From Ancylobacter tetraedralis (lineage in GTDB: Bacteria > Pseudomonadota > Alphaproteobacteria > Rhizobiales > Xanthobacteraceae): DNA of 64,000 nt. Position 1 is the stretch's first letter; each line of letters opens with the position of its first letter. A model generated the notes under the pieces. The model searched no databases, was not told where the DNA came from, and saw only the letters and a program-made list of their open reading frames with translations. The position numbers and the translations under genes were made by a program. Where the stretch lies: positions 40,114 to 104,113 of the forward strand of contig NZ_JACICD010000013.1 in assembly GCF_014195655.1 (NCBI RefSeq). Reading direction: 5' to 3'. Positions 36,151 to 45,445 of this stretch are shown here, in pieces.

Positions 36151-36624
36151 ATGAATGATCTTCCGCCCCCCGATCTGATGGCGCTCCAGCGCGCCTTGAC
36201 CGCGCAGCTTCTGCAGGCCGGGCGGCACTGGCGGCGTTGCGCCGAGCGCGAGCTGGAATCCTACGGCATCTCCGAAGCCTGCGCCGCGCCGCTGCTCTGG
36301 GCCGGCCGGCTGGGTGGAGGCGTGCGGCAGGTTACGCTGGCGAGCCATGTGGGAATCGAGGGACCCTCGCTGGTGCGGCTGCTCGACCAGCTTGCCGTCG
36401 CCGACCTCATCGAGCGCCGCGACGACCCCACCGACCGGCGCGCCAAGACCATCTGGCTCACCCCGGCGGGCGACGCGCTCGCCGCGCGCATCGAGGACAT
36501 GCTGGTCGGCGTGCGGGCGCGCGTCCTCGCCGGTTTCGACCACGCGGACCTCGAGGCCGCGCTGCGGGTGCTCAAGGCGTTCGACGAGACATCCGTGCGC
36601 TCGCCCGAGGAGGCGCTGCCGTGA
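36151..36624 (+). CDS. MarR-family transcriptional regulator
   Basis: A 157-residue winged-helix protein. The recognition region VGIEGPSLVRLLDQL and the wing DDPTDRRAKTIWLT are typical of MarR. It is coupled by a GTGA overlap to the FUSC efflux gene and so probably represses its own efflux operon until an aromatic acid or similar ligand binds. The divergent flavoenzyme may be co-regulated. Confidence 0.92.
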   Translation: MNDLPPPDLMALQRALTAQLLQAGRHWRRCAERELESYGISEACAAPLLWAGRLGGGVRQVTLASHVGIEGPSLVRLLDQLAVADLIERRDDPTDRRAKTIWLTPAGDALAARIEDMLVGVRARVLAGFDHADLEAALRVLKAFDETSVRSPEEALP

Positions 36625-38699
36625 CCCTGCCGCCATGGCGGGACTGGCTGTTCTCCGGCAAAGCCTTTCTCGCCTCCATGCTCGCGCTCTACATCGCCCT
36701 CGCCTTCGACCTGCCCCGCCCCTACTGGGCGATGGCGGCGGTCTATGTCGTGGCCAATCCGCTGGCCGGCGCGACGAGTTCCAAGGGACTTTACCGTGCG
36801 CTCGGCACCCTGATCGGCGCGGGCACGGCGGTATTCTTCGTGCCGCTCTTCGTCAACGCGCCGGAATTGCTCTGCCTCGTCGTGGCGCTGTGGACCGGCT
36901 GCCTGCTCTACGTCTCCATGCTCGACCGCACGCCGCGCAGCTATGTGTTCATGCTCGCCGGCTACAGCCTGCCGCTGATCGCCCTGCCGGTCGTGGGCAC
37001 GCCGGAACAGATTTTCGACGTCGCGCTGGCGCGCAGCGAGGAGATCATCATCGGCATCACCTGCGCCACGCTGGTCGGCACCGTGGTGTTTCCCACCAGC
37101 GTTGGCACGGCGCTTTCCGCGCGCCTGCGCGGCGTGCTCGGCGATGCCGCTGCCTGGGCGGGGGAAATCCTGCGCGGCGAGGGCGCGCTGCCGGCGACGC
37201 CGCTGCGCCGCCAGAAGCTCGCCGCCGACATTGCCGGGCTCGACCTCATCATCAGCCAGCTGTCCTATGACGCCGCCACGCGCGACGTGGTGCCCCAGGC
37301 GCGCGAACTGCGCGGCCGGCTGCTCATGCTGCTGCCGCTGCTCTCGTCCCTCGCCGACCGTCTGCACGCGCTGAAGGCGCAGGGGGGCCTCCTCCCGCCG
37401 GATCTCGTGGATCTGCTGAACCGCGCGGCCGACCTTCTGGCCGGGCCGCCGGCGGCGGATCCCGCGCAGGTGGACGCGCTTATCGCCGCCATCGCGGCGC
37501 TGCGGCCGCAGGAACCGGCCGACTGGAACGACCTGATGAGGACCAGCGCGCTCGACCGGCTCGGCGAGATCCTCGCCCTGTGGAGCGATTGTCTGTGCCT
37601 CAACGCCGCCATCGCGCGCGGCCGGCATGCCGGCCCATGGCGGCCGCGCTTCCGCCATCGCAAGGTGGTGGGCCCGGCACGCCATTACGATGTCGGCCTG
37701 ATGCTGTTCTCCGCCGGTTCCTGCGTGCTCGCCACGCTGGCGGCCTGCGCGTTCTGGATCGCCAGCGGCTGGGGGAACGGGGCGGGCGCGGTGATGATGA
37801 CCGCGGTCGCCTGTTCCTTCTTCGCGGCGATGGACCGGCCGGCGCCGTTCATCCGTTCCATGGCGATCTGGAGCGGGGTCAGCATCCTGGTCTCGGGCGT
37901 CTATCTCTTCGCCATCCTGCCGCTGGTGCATGATTTCGAGATGCTGGTGCTGGTCTTCGCGCCGCCGTTCCTGCTGCTGGGGCTGATGATCCCGCGCCCG
38001 CAGCTGACCATGCTGGCCATGCTGATGGCGGTGAACACCGCCTCCTTCGTGGCCATGCAGAACCGCTACAGCGTCGATTTCGGCAGCTTCGCCAATGAGG
38101 GGCTGGCGGCCATGGCCGGGCTCACCTTCGCCTTCGTGTGGACGCTCGCCACTCGCCCGTTCGGCGCGGAGATCGCCGCGCACCGGCTGGTTCGCGCCGG
38201 CTGGGCGGATCTGGCTGAGACCGCGGCCGGGCGCCAGCGCGGCGATCACGCCACGCTCGCCGGCCGGCTGCTCGACCGGCTGGGCCAGCTCATCCCGCGC
38301 CTCGCCGCGATCGACGACCGAGAACTGGCCCGAGTGGACGGGTTCGCCGACGTGCGGGTCGGCTTCAACATCGTCGAACTGCAGAAGACCCGGCGCGCCA
38401 TGGCCGCTCCCCACCTCACGGCGCCCCACCGCGCGGCGATCGACGCGGTGCTCGCGGGTGTGGCCGCGCTTTATCGCCAGCGCGCCGCCACCCGCCGGAT
38501 GGTGCCCGCGCCGCCCGAACTGTGCGACGCGCTCGATGAGGCGCTGCGCCTCGTCGCCGCCCGCGAGGGCGGGGAAGCCCGGCGCACGCTCGACGCGCTG
38601 GTGGGGCTGCGGCGGGTGTTCTTTCCCGACAGGCCGGGTCCTGCCGGCGATTTCCGGCCGGCGCGGCGAAGCGAACCGATGCTGATGGCCGCGGAGTAG
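36621..38699 (+). CDS. FUSC/AaeB-like aromatic acid efflux membrane protein
   Basis: A 692-residue protein with two blocks of about five to six membrane helices, residues 10-170 and 350-520, each followed by a cytoplasmic domain. This is the architecture of the PET/FUSC family that includes AaeB, an exporter of p-hydroxybenzoate. LPRPYWAMAAVYVVANPLAG is the typical N-terminal motif. The start is GTG 36621, overlapping the marR stop. It works with the DUF1656 protein and the HlyD-type adaptor encoded next. Confidence 0.9.
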   Translation: MTLPPWRDWLFSGKAFLASMLALYIALAFDLPRPYWAMAAVYVVANPLAGATSSKGLYRALGTLIGAGTAVFFVPLFVNAPELLCLVVALWTGCLLYVSMLDRTPRSYVFMLAGYSLPLIALPVVGTPEQIFDVALARSEEIIIGITCATLVGTVVFPTSVGTALSARLRGVLGDAAAWAGEILRGEGALPATPLRRQKLAADIAGLDLIISQLSYDAATRDVVPQARELRGRLLMLLPLLSSLADRLHALKAQGGLLPPDLVDLLNRAADLLAGPPAADPAQVDALIAAIAALRPQEPADWNDLMRTSALDRLGEILALWSDCLCLNAAIARGRHAGPWRPRFRHRKVVGPARHYDVGLMLFSAGSCVLATLAACAFWIASGWGNGAGAVMMTAVACSFFAAMDRPAPFIRSMAIWSGVSILVSGVYLFAILPLVHDFEMLVLVFAPPFLLLGLMIPRPQLTMLAMLMAVNTASFVAMQNRYSVDFGSFANEGLAAMAGLTFAFVWTLATRPFGAEIAAHRLVRAGWADLAETAAGRQRGDHATLAGRLLDRLGQLIPRLAAIDDRELARVDGFADVRVGFNIVELQKTRRAMAAPHLTAPHRAAIDAVLAGVAALYRQRAATRRMVPAPPELCDALDEALRLVAAREGGEARRTLDALVGLRRVFFPDRPGPAGDFRPARRSEPMLMAAE

Positions 38700-38703
38700 C
38701 TCG

Positions 38704-38913
38704 ATGACCGGCGAACTCGATCTCTATGGCGTCTACATTCCCAACCTTCTCGCGCTGATGCTGGCGACGCTGCTGGTGAGCCTCGTGGTGCGGCGGGTGC
38801 TGGCCTTTCTCGGCGCCTATGCGCTGGTGTGGCATCGCGGGCTGTTCGACGTCGCCCTTTATGTCGTCCTGCTGCAGGGCCTGTCCCTGCTGTCCCAATG
38901 GTGGCTGTCATGA
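38704..38913 (+). CDS. DUF1656 small membrane protein (AaeX-like)
   Basis: A 69-residue protein with two hydrophobic helices (LLALMLATLLVSLVV and FDVALYVVLLQGL). It matches the small DUF1656 component found between FUSC and HlyD genes in AaeXAB-type systems. It starts four bases after the FUSC stop and overlaps the adaptor gene by four bases. Its biochemical role in the efflux unit is not established. Confidence 0.88.
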   Translation: MTGELDLYGVYIPNLLALMLATLLVSLVVRRVLAFLGAYALVWHRGLFDVALYVVLLQGLSLLSQWWLS

Positions 38914-39809
38914 CCCTCTCGCTGCGCGGCACGCTCCGCGTCCTCGCCACGCTCGCCCTCGTCCTCGCCGCGCTCGGGGCCGGGCGCGGGCTGTGGTCGC
39001 ACTACATGGACGAGCCGTGGACGCGCGATGCCAAGGTGCGCGCGGACATCGTGGGCGTCGCCCCGGACGTCACCGGCTTCGTCAGCGAGGTACTGGTGCG
39101 CGACAACGCGGCGGTGAAGCAGGGCGACGTGCTGTTCCGCATCGACCGCGCCCGCTTCGCCATCGCGCTGGAACAGGCCGAGGCGGCCCTTGACGGGCGC
39201 AAGGCCGCGCTGGAGCAGGCCACGCGCGATCGCCAGCGCTACGAGCAGCTCAAGGACGTGGTGTCGGACCAGAAGACCGAGCAGATGCGGATGTCGGAGA
39301 GCGAGGCCTCCGCCGCCTATCGCCAGGCACTGGCCGACCGCGAGCTGGCGCGGCTGAACCTGGAACGCTCGGACGTGAAGGCGCCGGTCAACGGCACGAT
39401 TGCCAATCTCAACCTGCGGCCCGGCGACTATGTGAGCGCGGGCAAGGCCGAACTCGCGCTGGTCGACACCGATTCCGTGCGGATCGAGGGCTATTTCGAG
39501 GAGACCAAGCTGGCGCGCATCCATGTCGGCGCGCCGGTGTCGATCCGCCTGATGGGACAGGACACGCCCTTGCGCGGCCATGTCGAGAGCATCGCCGCCG
39601 GCATCGAGGATCGCGAGCGCACGGTGGGCAACGGGCTGCTCGCCAACATCAACCCTACCTTCAGCTGGGTGCGCCTCGCCCAGCGCGTTCCGGTGCGGAT
39701 CGCGCTCGACGAGGCCGCGGATCCGGCGCGGCTGGTGGCCGGCCTCACCGCCACCGTCTCCGTCGAGACCGACAACCGCGCCCTCGCGACCGCGCCGGGC
39801 CGTTCGTGA
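38910..39809 (+). CDS. HlyD-family periplasmic adaptor (AaeA-like)
   Basis: A 299-residue membrane fusion protein. One N-terminal anchor helix (about residues 10-30) is followed by a lipoyl half (VAPDVTGFVSEVLVRDNAAV), a helical hairpin, the second lipoyl half (VKAPVNGTIANLNLRPGDYV) and a beta-barrel domain. ATG 38910 overlaps the DUF1656 stop (ATGA). It connects the FUSC pump to an outer-membrane channel not encoded here. Confidence 0.92.
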   Translation: MTLSLRGTLRVLATLALVLAALGAGRGLWSHYMDEPWTRDAKVRADIVGVAPDVTGFVSEVLVRDNAAVKQGDVLFRIDRARFAIALEQAEAALDGRKAALEQATRDRQRYEQLKDVVSDQKTEQMRMSESEASAAYRQALADRELARLNLERSDVKAPVNGTIANLNLRPGDYVSAGKAELALVDTDSVRIEGYFEETKLARIHVGAPVSIRLMGQDTPLRGHVESIAAGIEDRERTVGNGLLANINPTFSWVRLAQRVPVRIALDEAADPARLVAGLTATVSVETDNRALATAPGRS

Positions 39810-39852
39810 CGCGAGCCGCCCCGTGGGGCGGCCCCATCTTCACGCGGGCGCT

Positions 39853-41103
39853 TCAGCCGCGCGGCTGGATGCCGACCTGCCCTGTCGGGAAACGGGCGAT
39901 CACCGCCGGATCGATCCTGAGGTGCTGGGCGACGAGCTCCGGCGGGGCGTGCGAGAGCCAGTCGGCGAGGTCGACCTCCTGGTATTCCGGAGCCCGGAAA
40001 ATGGTGAGGAACTGCAATTCCTCCGTGCCGGTATTCTCGATGTAATGGCCCTGGCTCTTTGGCACCACGCCGAGATCGCCGGCCTGGAAGTCGATGGTCT
40101 GCGCGCGCGGCCCGGTGTTGAACACCGTCATCCGGCCCCGGCCCTTGATCCAGTATTGCCACTCGTCGGCATTGGGGTGCCAGTGCATGCGCCGCAGCGC
40201 GCCGGGCTTGAGGGTCTCCAGCGCGGCGGTGATGGTCTTCGAGGCCTTGAACGTGCGACTATCGGCCAGCCGAACCGTGCCGGCCTCGTTGTCCCGCACC
40301 GGCTTGGTGCCGCCGAGCGAGAAGGTGAAGGGCTCCGGCGGCTCGCCGCCCGAGGCCACCGCCGCCTGATCGACCGCCAGCGGAGGCGGCTCCTGCCCCT
40401 GGAAGATCCACAGGTCCTGCAGCGGGATGTTCTTGAACGCGTCTTCCGGGACGCCGAAATTCTGCGCCAGCACCTTGGGCGGGGTGTGGGCGAACCAGTC
40501 GGTCAGCAGCAGCGTGTTGTACTCGGACTGGAAGGCATCGTCGAACACGATGAGGAATTCGCAGCCCTCCGGGCCGAGCCCCTGCAGCGAATGCGGATAG
40601 CCGGCGGGGAAGAACCACAGGTCGCCCGGCCCGACGTCGCGCACATAGGGGTGGCCGTCCTTGTCCAGCACGGTGATGCGGCAGCGGCCATTGGTCATCA
40701 GCGCCCATTCTCCGGCGAGGTGCCAGTGCATCTCGCGGATGCCGCCGGGCCCGAGCCGCATGTTGACGCCCGAGACCTCCTTGGCGGCGGGAAATTCGGT
40801 CGCGGTGATCTGCCGTGCCCAGCCGCCGGCCTGGATGCGCTTGGGCATGATGTTGAAGGAGGACCACATCATCGGCATGTTGCCGACATCGGTGGGTGGG
40901 GGGTTCTGGAAGGCGGGGAGCTGCGCCTGCAGTGCCGGGTTCTGCGGGCCGGGATCGGAGAGGGCGCCCGGCGTCGAGTTGATCGCGCCTTCCGGCGGCT
41001 GGTCGGGATTGCCGAAGGTGGCGGCGCTGGCGGTGCCCGAGGCGATGGCCGCGCTACCCATGGCACTCAGCGCCAATAGCGTGCGGCGGGAAAGGTCTTC
41101 CAT
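39853..41103 (-). CDS. oxdC: Bicupin oxalate decarboxylase family protein
   Basis: A 416-residue bicupin with a Tat-type signal (SRRTLLAL after residue 4), so it is probably exported folded with its manganese. Cupin 1 metal ligands are His126, His128, Glu132 and His171. Cupin 2 has MHWHPNADEWQYW and a later GHYIENTG. The family decarboxylates oxalate to formate and CO2. The active-site lid, usually SENS, reads SEYN (193-196), and the key Glu194 is kept. I used ATG 41103, which gives a clean twin-arginine leader. The next gene downstream converges. Confidence 0.88.
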   Translation of the reverse strand: MEDLSRRTLLALSAMGSAAIASGTASAATFGNPDQPPEGAINSTPGALSDPGPQNPALQAQLPAFQNPPPTDVGNMPMMWSSFNIMPKRIQAGGWARQITATEFPAAKEVSGVNMRLGPGGIREMHWHLAGEWALMTNGRCRITVLDKDGHPYVRDVGPGDLWFFPAGYPHSLQGLGPEGCEFLIVFDDAFQSEYNTLLLTDWFAHTPPKVLAQNFGVPEDAFKNIPLQDLWIFQGQEPPPLAVDQAAVASGGEPPEPFTFSLGGTKPVRDNEAGTVRLADSRTFKASKTITAALETLKPGALRRMHWHPNADEWQYWIKGRGRMTVFNTGPRAQTIDFQAGDLGVVPKSQGHYIENTGTEELQFLTIFRAPEYQEVDLADWLSHAPPELVAQHLRIDPAVIARFPTGQVGIQPRG

Positions 41104-41675
41104 GATCCGTGCTCCTGGTTTTCGCAGCCGGGCACCGAAGGGCGAGAGCCCCGCAGTGCATGCAGACCGGCCGAGGGACATGGCGGCGAACGCTCGCGGC
41201 GGTCCGTCGCCGCGCTCTCCCCATGCGTTCAAGCTGGGGGAAAGGTACGCGCCAGTCTTTCGGCCCCGCATGGCCCACGAAACGAGCCGTCGAATTGAAA
41301 ACGACGACGGCACGGCGTCAGCTTCCGCAGCCGAGGAGCATCGAATCATCTACCTTTCCAGTTCGAACGGCACGACTTGACCTCGAACGACGGCCGACAA
41401 CTCGGATCACCGTCGCCATAAACTACTAAAATACCATAGACAATCGAACTAAAACCGCGCGTCTCACGCCGGAAGCTTTCATAACCCCGGCTTCCACAGG
41501 GCTGGCCCCGCCCCCGCGAGGCGCATCGTGCGATTGCGAAAGACCGACCGAGGGTAGATCCTGTTCGACGCTACGTCAGCCCGGCAGCCGCCGGGGGTGG
41601 CGGCCTTTCGCTCAATCTGGCGCCATGCTTTACGTTTGAGCAATCCGGCCCCCTCTTCCAGAAAGGGAGTTCAAA
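41104..41675. promoter_or_regulatory. 572-bp intergenic region, no gene seen
   Basis: This region separates the divergent oxalate decarboxylase and oppA genes. I see no supported ORF or RNA. A short AT-rich patch lies around 41415-41450. An inverted repeat GCTCAA/TTGAGC (41610-41615 and 41636-41641) with a 20-base spacer sits about 35 bases before oppA and could be an operator. AAAGGGAG precedes the oppA ATG. Confidence 0.4.
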
Positions 41676-43256
41676 ATGAACCGATCCCGCTTCCGATCCA
41701 CCCTTCTAGCCTCCATCCTGCTGGCCGCGTTCAGCCTGCCGGCGGCGGCGGATATGGTCTATAACCGCGGCAATTCGGCCGATCCGGAATCGCTGGACCC
41801 GCACAAGACCTCGACCGTCTACGAGGCGCATATCCTGCGCGACCTGTTCGAGGGTCTGGTGATGCAGGACGCCACCGCCAATCTCATTCCCGGCGCCGCG
41901 GCGAGCTGGACGGTGTCGCCCGACGGCACGGTCTACACCTTCAAGCTGCGGCCCGACGCGACCTGGTCGAATGGCGAGCCGCTGACCGCCGAGGACTTCG
42001 TCTATTCACTGCGCCGCCTCGAGGACCCGGCCACCGGCGCCGAATATGCCTCCATGCTCTACGTCATCAAGAACGGCGAGGAAGTGAACACCGGCAAGGC
42101 CAAGCCGGAGACGCTCGGCGTGCGTGCGGTGGACCCGAAGACGCTCGAGATCACGCTGAAATCGCCGACGCCCTATTTTCTCGAGGTGCTGACCCACCAG
42201 GCGACCTACCCGGTCAGCAAGGCCTCGATCGAGAAGTTCGGCGCCGAGTGGATCAAGCCCGGCAACCTCGTCTCCAACGGCGCCTTCACGCTGTCCGAGT
42301 TCGTGCCGAACGACCACATCAAGCTGTCGAAGAACCCCAAGTTTCATGACGCGGCGAGCGTGAAGCTCGATGCGGTGAACTACATCCCCACCGAGGATCG
42401 CTCCACCGCCATCAAGCGCTATGAGGCCGGGGAACTGGATTCCAATGACGACCTGCCGACCGAGCAGCTGGCCGACCTGAAGAAGAAGTTCGGCGACCAG
42501 GTGAAGATCGGCCCGTATCTCGGCACCTATTACTACGCCATCAAGACGGACAAGGCGCCATGGACCAACCCGAAGCTGCGCCGCGCCGTCTCGCTGCTGA
42601 TCGACCGCGACTTCCTCGCCGAGAAGGTGTGGCAGAACTCGATGCTGCCGGCCTATTCCATGGTGCCCCCGGGCATTGACGGCTACACCCCCGCCGAGGC
42701 CGACTATGCCAAGACCTCGCAGATCGACCGCGAGGACGAGGCGAAGAAGATCCTCGACGAACTCGGCTACGGCCCGAACAAGCCGCTGAAGCTGGAAATC
42801 CGCTACAATACCTCGGAAAACCACAAGAATACCGCCGTGGCCATCCAGGAGCAGCTCAAGCCCTTCGGCATCGAGGTGACGCTGGTCAACACCGATACCA
42901 AGACCCATTACGGCCATCTGGAGCAGAAGGGCGACTTCGACTTCGCCCGCGCCGGCTGGATCGCCGACTACAAGGACCCGGAATCCTTCCTCGGCATCTC
43001 GCGCAAGGCAAGCGGCAACAACTATTCCAGCTTCAACGACCTCGCCTTCGATAAGCTGATGGACGAGGCCGCAGCCGCCGGCGGCGATCCGGCCGCGCGC
43101 ATGAAGAAGCTGGCCGAGGCCGAGAAGGAACTGATCGACCAGCTCGGCAACCTGCCGCTGCTCTATTACAGCTACCACGACATCGTGTCGCCCAAGCTCA
43201 AGGGCTGGCAGGCGAACGTCATGGACGTTCACCCCTCGCGCTTCATCTCGAAGTGA
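41676..43256 (+). CDS. oppA: Oligopeptide ABC transporter substrate-binding protein
   Basis: A 526-residue SBP of the OppA/DppA class (SBP_bac_5). A Sec signal peptide ends at LPAAA-DMVY, and the mature protein starts with NRGNSADPESLDPHKTS, the typical family opening. Later motifs include GWIADYKDPESFL. It binds oligopeptides in the periplasm and feeds the OppBC channel encoded downstream. A stable intercistronic hairpin follows the gene. Confidence 0.93.
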   Translation: MNRSRFRSTLLASILLAAFSLPAAADMVYNRGNSADPESLDPHKTSTVYEAHILRDLFEGLVMQDATANLIPGAAASWTVSPDGTVYTFKLRPDATWSNGEPLTAEDFVYSLRRLEDPATGAEYASMLYVIKNGEEVNTGKAKPETLGVRAVDPKTLEITLKSPTPYFLEVLTHQATYPVSKASIEKFGAEWIKPGNLVSNGAFTLSEFVPNDHIKLSKNPKFHDAASVKLDAVNYIPTEDRSTAIKRYEAGELDSNDDLPTEQLADLKKKFGDQVKIGPYLGTYYYAIKTDKAPWTNPKLRRAVSLLIDRDFLAEKVWQNSMLPAYSMVPPGIDGYTPAEADYAKTSQIDREDEAKKILDELGYGPNKPLKLEIRYNTSENHKNTAVAIQEQLKPFGIEVTLVNTDTKTHYGHLEQKGDFDFARAGWIADYKDPESFLGISRKASGNNYSSFNDLAFDKLMDEAAAAGGDPAARMKKLAEAEKELIDQLGNLPLLYYSYHDIVSPKLKGWQANVMDVHPSRFISK

Positions 43257-43296
43257 TCACTGTCGAAGTGACCGCCTGACCGCTCTCCGCGGCAAA

Positions 43297-43333
43297 GCCG
43301 GCGGCCGGGACCCGTCCATCCCGCGCCGCCGGC
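43297..43333 (+). other. Stable hairpin between oppA and oppB
   Basis: GCCGGCGGC pairs with GCCGCCGGC and, inside it, CGGGA pairs with TCCCG, giving a 14-pair stem with one bulge. It lacks a U-tract. Its place between the binding-protein gene and the permease genes fits the common arrangement that raises binding-protein mRNA over permease mRNA. Confidence 0.6.
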
Positions 43334-43361
43334 CGCGCCTGCCAGCACGAGGACGACCCCC

Positions 43362-44285
43362 GTGGCACGCTACGTCCTGCGGCGGCTCTTGACCGCCATC
43401 CCGACGCTGTTCCTGATCGTCACCCTCTCCTTCTTCCTGCTGCGCGTCGCCCCGGGCGGGCCGTTCAGCCAGGAACGCGGGCTAAGCGCCGAGGTGAAGG
43501 CCAATCTCGAGCGGGTCTACCAGCTCGACGCGCCGCTCTGGCGGCAATATCTCAACTATCTCGCCGACCTGCTGCACGGCAATTTCGGCCCCAGCTACAA
43601 TTTGCCGGACTTCACCGTGGCCGACCTGTTCCGGGTCGGGCTGCCGGTGTCGATGCAGCTCGGCGCTTCCGCGCTTCTGCTGGCACTGATCATCGGCTCG
43701 ATCCTCGGCATCCTCGCCGCGCTGCGGCAGAATCGCGGGGTCGATTATGGCGTGGTGGCGCTCGCCACCGCCGGCTCGACCATTCCGACCTTCGTCATCG
43801 CCCCGCTCTACCAGCTGGTATTCGCGCTGACGCTCGCCTGGGTGCCGGTGGCCGGCTGGGGCGGGGGCGCGCTGGTCAACAAGATCGGCCCGGTGCTGAC
43901 GCTGGCGCTACCGCAGATCGCCATCGTCGCCCGCCTCATGCGCGGGGCGATGATCGAGGCGCTCCGCGCCAACCATATCCGCACCGCGCGCGCGCTCGGC
44001 CTCACCAGCTTCTCGGTGGTGGTGAAGCACGCGCTGCGCGGGGCGGTGCTGCCGATCATCTCCTATGCCGGCCCTGCCGCCGCGGCGCTGCTGACCGGCT
44101 CGGTCGTGGTGGAAACGGTGTTCGCCATTCCCGGCGTCGGCCGCTACTTCGTCGATGCCGCGCTCAACCGCGACTACACGCTGGTGATGGGCACGGTGGT
44201 GGTGATCGCGGTCTTCGTCATCGTCTTCAACCTTCTCGTCGACCTCGCCTATGCGCTGGTCGATCCGCGGGTGCGCTATGAGTGA
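43362..44285 (+). CDS. oppB: Oligopeptide ABC transporter permease OppB
   Basis: A 307-residue DppB/OppB-type permease. MARYVLRRLLTAIPTLFLIV is the conserved N-terminal helix, and RTARALGLTSFSVVVKHALR is the EAA coupling loop. GTG 43362 is the start, with AGGA upstream. It overlaps oppC by eight bases. Confidence 0.94.
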   Translation: MARYVLRRLLTAIPTLFLIVTLSFFLLRVAPGGPFSQERGLSAEVKANLERVYQLDAPLWRQYLNYLADLLHGNFGPSYNLPDFTVADLFRVGLPVSMQLGASALLLALIIGSILGILAALRQNRGVDYGVVALATAGSTIPTFVIAPLYQLVFALTLAWVPVAGWGGGALVNKIGPVLTLALPQIAIVARLMRGAMIEALRANHIRTARALGLTSFSVVVKHALRGAVLPIISYAGPAAAALLTGSVVVETVFAIPGVGRYFVDAALNRDYTLVMGTVVVIAVFVIVFNLLVDLAYALVDPRVRYE

Positions 44286-45444
44286 CATCACCGTTCCTGC
44301 CGCCGGCGACGCCCCCCGGCCGTCGCTCAGCCCCGCCGCGCCGCCGCCGGTCGCCAAGGGGCGCTCGCTGTGGAGCGATGCGTGGCGCCGGCTCACCGCC
44401 AACCGCGCCGCCGTGGTCAGCGCCGTCTATCTCGTGGTGATGACGCTGGCCTGCCTCATCGGCCCGCTGGTCACCGGCCACGACTACACGACCATCTACA
44501 CCGATTATGTGCGCGTGCCGCCCAGCCTCACCCCCTACCCCAAGCAAGACCAGATCGCCGGCGCGCTGGAGGATGTGGTGAAGCGCATGCGGGTCGATCT
44601 CGTGGAGTGGCATGAACAGGACGAGCGCGTCAGCGTCACCGTGCGGTCGGCGCGCCCCGTCGATCCGCGCGTGCTGCGCTATTTCGAGCGCTCGCCGAGC
44701 TTCCTCGACCCGCGCATCGAGGCGACAGCGCCGGACGGGCTCTCCATGACCCTGAGCGCCGCCGTCGCCCGGCACTATTTCCTGTTCGGCACCGACAATA
44801 CCGGGCGCGACCTGCTCACCCGCACGCTGATCGCCGGGCGCGTCTCGCTCGCCATCGGCCTGCTCGCCGGGCTCACCGCGGTACTGATCGGCGTCACCTA
44901 TGGGGCGGCCTCCGGTTTCCTCGGCGGGCGGGTGGACGATGTGATGATGCGCTTCGTCGACATCCTCTATTCGCTACCCTTCATCTTCCTCGTCATCATG
45001 CTGGTGGTGTTCTTTGGCCGGAACTTCGTGCTGATGTTCATCGCGGTGGGGGCGGTGCAATGGCTGGACATGGCCCGCATCGTGCGCGGGCAGGCGCTCT
45101 CCATCCGCCGGCAGGAATATGTGCAGGCGGCGATGGCGATGGGCGTCTCGCCCGCCGGCATATTGTGGCGGCATGTGGTGCCCAACACGCTCGGACCGGT
45201 CGCGGTCTACATGACGCTGCTGGTGCCGCAGGTGATCCTTCTGGAGAGTTTCCTCTCCTATCTCGGCCTCGGCGTGCAGGAGCCGCTCACCAGCTGGGGC
45301 GTGCTGATCGCGCAGGGCTCCAAGAACATCCCCTCGGCCAACTGGCTGCTGATCTTCCCCTCGCTCTTCCTGACATCGACGCTGTTCGCGCTGAACTTCC
45401 TCGGCGATGGCCTGCGCGATGCGCTCGACCCGAAGGACCGCTGA
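44278..45444 (+). CDS. oppC: Oligopeptide ABC transporter permease OppC
   Basis: A 388-residue OppC permease with the family's long periplasmic insert after TM1 (about residues 65-165) and the EAA loop YVQAAMAMGVSPAGILWRHV. ATG 44278 is chosen because it gives the usual short overlap with oppB. Together with OppB it forms the channel. Confidence 0.94.
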   Translation: MSDITVPAAGDAPRPSLSPAAPPPVAKGRSLWSDAWRRLTANRAAVVSAVYLVVMTLACLIGPLVTGHDYTTIYTDYVRVPPSLTPYPKQDQIAGALEDVVKRMRVDLVEWHEQDERVSVTVRSARPVDPRVLRYFERSPSFLDPRIEATAPDGLSMTLSAAVARHYFLFGTDNTGRDLLTRTLIAGRVSLAIGLLAGLTAVLIGVTYGAASGFLGGRVDDVMMRFVDILYSLPFIFLVIMLVVFFGRNFVLMFIAVGAVQWLDMARIVRGQALSIRRQEYVQAAMAMGVSPAGILWRHVVPNTLGPVAVYMTLLVPQVILLESFLSYLGLGVQEPLTSWGVLIAQGSKNIPSANWLLIFPSLFLTSTLFALNFLGDGLRDALDPKDR

Positions 45445-45445
45445 G

